DNA of 64,000 bases from Actinostola sp. cb2023 (Eukaryota > Cnidaria > Anthozoa > Actiniaria > Actinostolidae). The DNA is taken from contig JAUJYZ010001008.1 of NCBI GenBank assembly GCA_033675265.1, positions 83,501 to 147,500 on the forward strand, given 5' to 3'. The translations under genes and the position numbers were made by a program. Under the pieces are notes generated by a model that searched no databases, was not told the DNA's origin, and saw only the letters and a list, made by a program, of their open reading frames with translations. Below are positions 61,893 through 64,000 of this stretch, in pieces. Numbering within the stretch: position 1 is the first letter of the stretch; each line of letters begins with the position of its first letter.

Positions 61893-62362
61893 AAAAAAGA
61901 AAGGCAGAAAGAAAGGCAGAAAGAAAGGCAGAAAGAAAGGCAGAAAGAAAGGCAGAAAGAAAGGCAGAAAGAAAGGCAGAAAGAAAGGCAGAAAGAAAGG
62001 CAGAAAGAAAGGCAGAAAGAAAGGCAGAAAGAAGGCAGAAAGAAAGGCAGAAAGAAAGGCAGAAAGAAAGGCAGAAAGAAAGGCAGAAAGAAAGGCAGAA
62101 AGAAAGGCAGAAAGAAAGGCAGAAAGAAAGGCAGAAAGAAAGGCAGAAAGAAAGGCAGAAAGAAAGGCAGAAAGAAAGGCAGAAAGAAAGGCAGAAAGAA
62201 AGGCAGAAAGAAAGGCAGAAAGAAAGGCAGAAAGAAAGGCAGAAAGAAAGACAGAAAGAAAGGCAGAAAGAAAGGCAGAAAGAAAGGCAGAAAGAAAGGC
62301 AGAAAGAAAGGCAGAAAGAAAGGCAGAAAGAAAGGCAGAAAGAAAGGCAGAAAAAAAGGCAG
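61893..62362. repeat. 12-bp satellite GAAAGAAAGGCA, about 39 copies
   Basis: Almost perfect GAAAGAAAGGCA repeats with one 1-bp deletion near 62032. Purine-only strand except one C per unit. All six frames lack stops over most of the array, so the 190 to 210-codon frames (GRKK, ERKA, SAFL, LSFC repeats) carry no gene evidence. Confidence 0.97.
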
Positions 62363-64000
62363 AAAGAGACAAGAGAAAAAGTTAGATTGCGCAAACTAGT
62401 GCATTAATCGTTGACATATTCTTTCCCTCTAATGTAATTGTAGTTGTACCCTTTTTCAAATCCGCCAGCAGTAATCCTTCATAATCCGATGAGCACAAAA
62501 TAGGTACGGACAAACAGAGAATTAAATCCTGTGGACAATTGCCATTACAACTGATTTAATAGCCAACATCATTATCAAACTACAATTCTGTTTTCTCTAC
62601 CCTTTTCTCAGTTGTCAGTTTCCCTTTTATATTAATTCCTTTGAAAAGCGTGCAGGAATACACGTGTATAACGCTGGCTGACAGTATTTTTTACAGAGTT
62701 TCTGGGATATCTGTAAGACTAGGCCTTTGTGAATATTGAGCATCTCATAATTAAAAAAATGTGTTGAAAGGAGAGTCTGTACACGTTTAGAATTCTTCTG
62801 TGTTTTTTTTTACTATTCTGTTTTGCCTTCTTTGCAAGGCTAGAAAAATAATGCCTCCGTTCGTTCCCCCAAAGTGTTTTCATTGACCAAACGTTCCATG
62901 TCTGTTTTTCTTCACGAATTCAAGTATAAATTCGCTATAAAAGGCAAAAACGTTTAGCTTAAAAGACGTCTCAACTAAGTCATTTTCGCATCGAAATCCA
63001 ACTCTTTTGAGTACTAGTCGTTTTGGCTGTTTACATTGTAAATCTTCCTTAAAAGTAAAACCTCTTCTGCTTTTGTCCAAAACCATCAAACAAGTTGAAA
63101 GAACGACGTAATTTCCATTTTCAATTTTCAGTTGTTCATTTTGGATTCCTATATTGTTCAACTTTTAAAACGTTAGGCATCGATGTGGTCTTACTTACGC
63201 ATGCATAAAATAACTGCTGAATATCTCATAAAACTATACTCGACTAGCTACAATAATCGCTCCAAGTTCATTTCCATGTTGTCAGTTATATATTGAATTG
63301 AGCCTAACGGACTTTAGTCTTGCTGTTGTACTCCATCATCTAATATACCTTGTATTCCATAGGCCTTGTGATATATTCTTAGCCTACCGATATTTGTAAT
63401 GACTTGAGAAAGATTGAGATGGAGAGTTATAGATATAGAACCCGCTGAGCGAGGTTAGGCTCTGCGCTTATGGATATTGTCAAATCGTAGAGTCGATCTG
63501 AAGTATTCTTGCTGCTAACAGTGAATCTTAGTGATAGATATTTTCGCACTTTGAGCCCCCAGTATTGCTCGACTGGTGTTGAGATTGTGATGTGAAAACC
63601 GAGAATTCGTCGCTGTTTTTCACTTGTTCTTCTTCGTGTAGTGTTGTGGGTGCTTGCTAGGGACTTAGTGGGGGCTTCAAGGGGCCTAACGAAGACAGTT
63701 CTAAGAAAAAAGACTAGGAAATGAGAACTAGTTTGTCTAGATATTGCTTATGGAATCCACTCAATGGAAGTATTTAAGACGCGTTAGGCGGCTCTGTATC
63801 TCTGTATATTACTGATATCTTCCTTCCCACAGCCTTTATTGTTAACGACTTTACTGAGATTGTAACTGCGTAAAACCAATAGAGAATACCTAGTACAAAT
63901 ATGAATACGCAATGCGTATTGCTTGTAGAATCACTAGAGTATTAGTTGACCTCCTGGGAGCTTATGTACAGTACACACTAGCTCGCTATACAACAGTACT
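62363..64000. other. No gene recognised
   Basis: The longest frame (minus strand 62880-63161, 93 codons) has no recognisable motif. No RNA gene seen to the window end. Confidence 0.5.

Noticed and set aside
61762..62394. Frames of 192 to 210 codons (GRKK, ERKA, LSFC, SAFL repeats)
   Set aside because: A 12-bp satellite lacking stop codons gives open frames on both strands. No unique domain is attached.

Overview
The window is animal nuclear DNA. It holds split genes with GT-AG introns, a homeobox gene, an HMG20-family gene, and a secreted EMI/EGF/collagen gene, set among many short fold-back transposons and tandem arrays. A cnidarian, probably an anthozoan, is my best guess. It rests on repeat styles I associate with those genomes (the GGGGGGGCACTCCC and GTCAGGGAATTTT families) and on a degenerate metazoan-type 18S rRNA 3' end. 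It is an inference, not a demonstrated identification.

Layout. 1-10.3 kb: a two-exon homeobox gene on the minus strand (4468-5884) lies inside two nested pairs of inverted repeats. 11.6-12 kb: a short fragment resembling a CNH (VPS39/TGFBRAP1-like) domain. 13.7-26 kb: a frameshifted coiled-coil gene behind a tandemly duplicated CCAAT/E2F/TATA promoter. Its exons were tandemly duplicated, and it runs into a 4-kb array of an 18-bp unit. 27-28.4 kb: an inverted, decayed duplicate of the homeobox gene with a MITE insertion that the parent copy lacks. 31.3-40.1 kb: a complete eight-exon HMG20 gene on the minus strand (475 codons). Its introns carry a 1.9-kb trinucleotide array, a 0.94-kb CCAT array, a LINE tail and an 18S rRNA fragment. 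40.5-53.7 kb: a plus-strand gene for a secreted protein (signal peptide, EMI, EGF, calcium-binding EGF, short coiled coil, collagen Gly-X-Y). Its introns carry a 1.44-kb array of a 50-bp unit, a 1.6-kb array of a 32-bp unit and a 3.8-kb long-TIR element with coding relics. 54-64 kb: a 1.2-kb triplication, more fold-back elements and simple arrays, with no gene recognised.

How the genes relate. HMG20 and the EMI gene are divergent across about 0.45 kb holding ETS, CRE, TATA and YY1-like motifs. Otherwise the genes look functionally unrelated. HMG20 is a chromatin factor of the LSD1-CoREST axis, the homeobox gene is an ANTP/NK-like regulator with a Groucho-type EH1 motif, and the EMI gene encodes extracellular matrix. 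The rest is dominated by MITEs, above all one set that shares outer termini but has unrelated internal arms.
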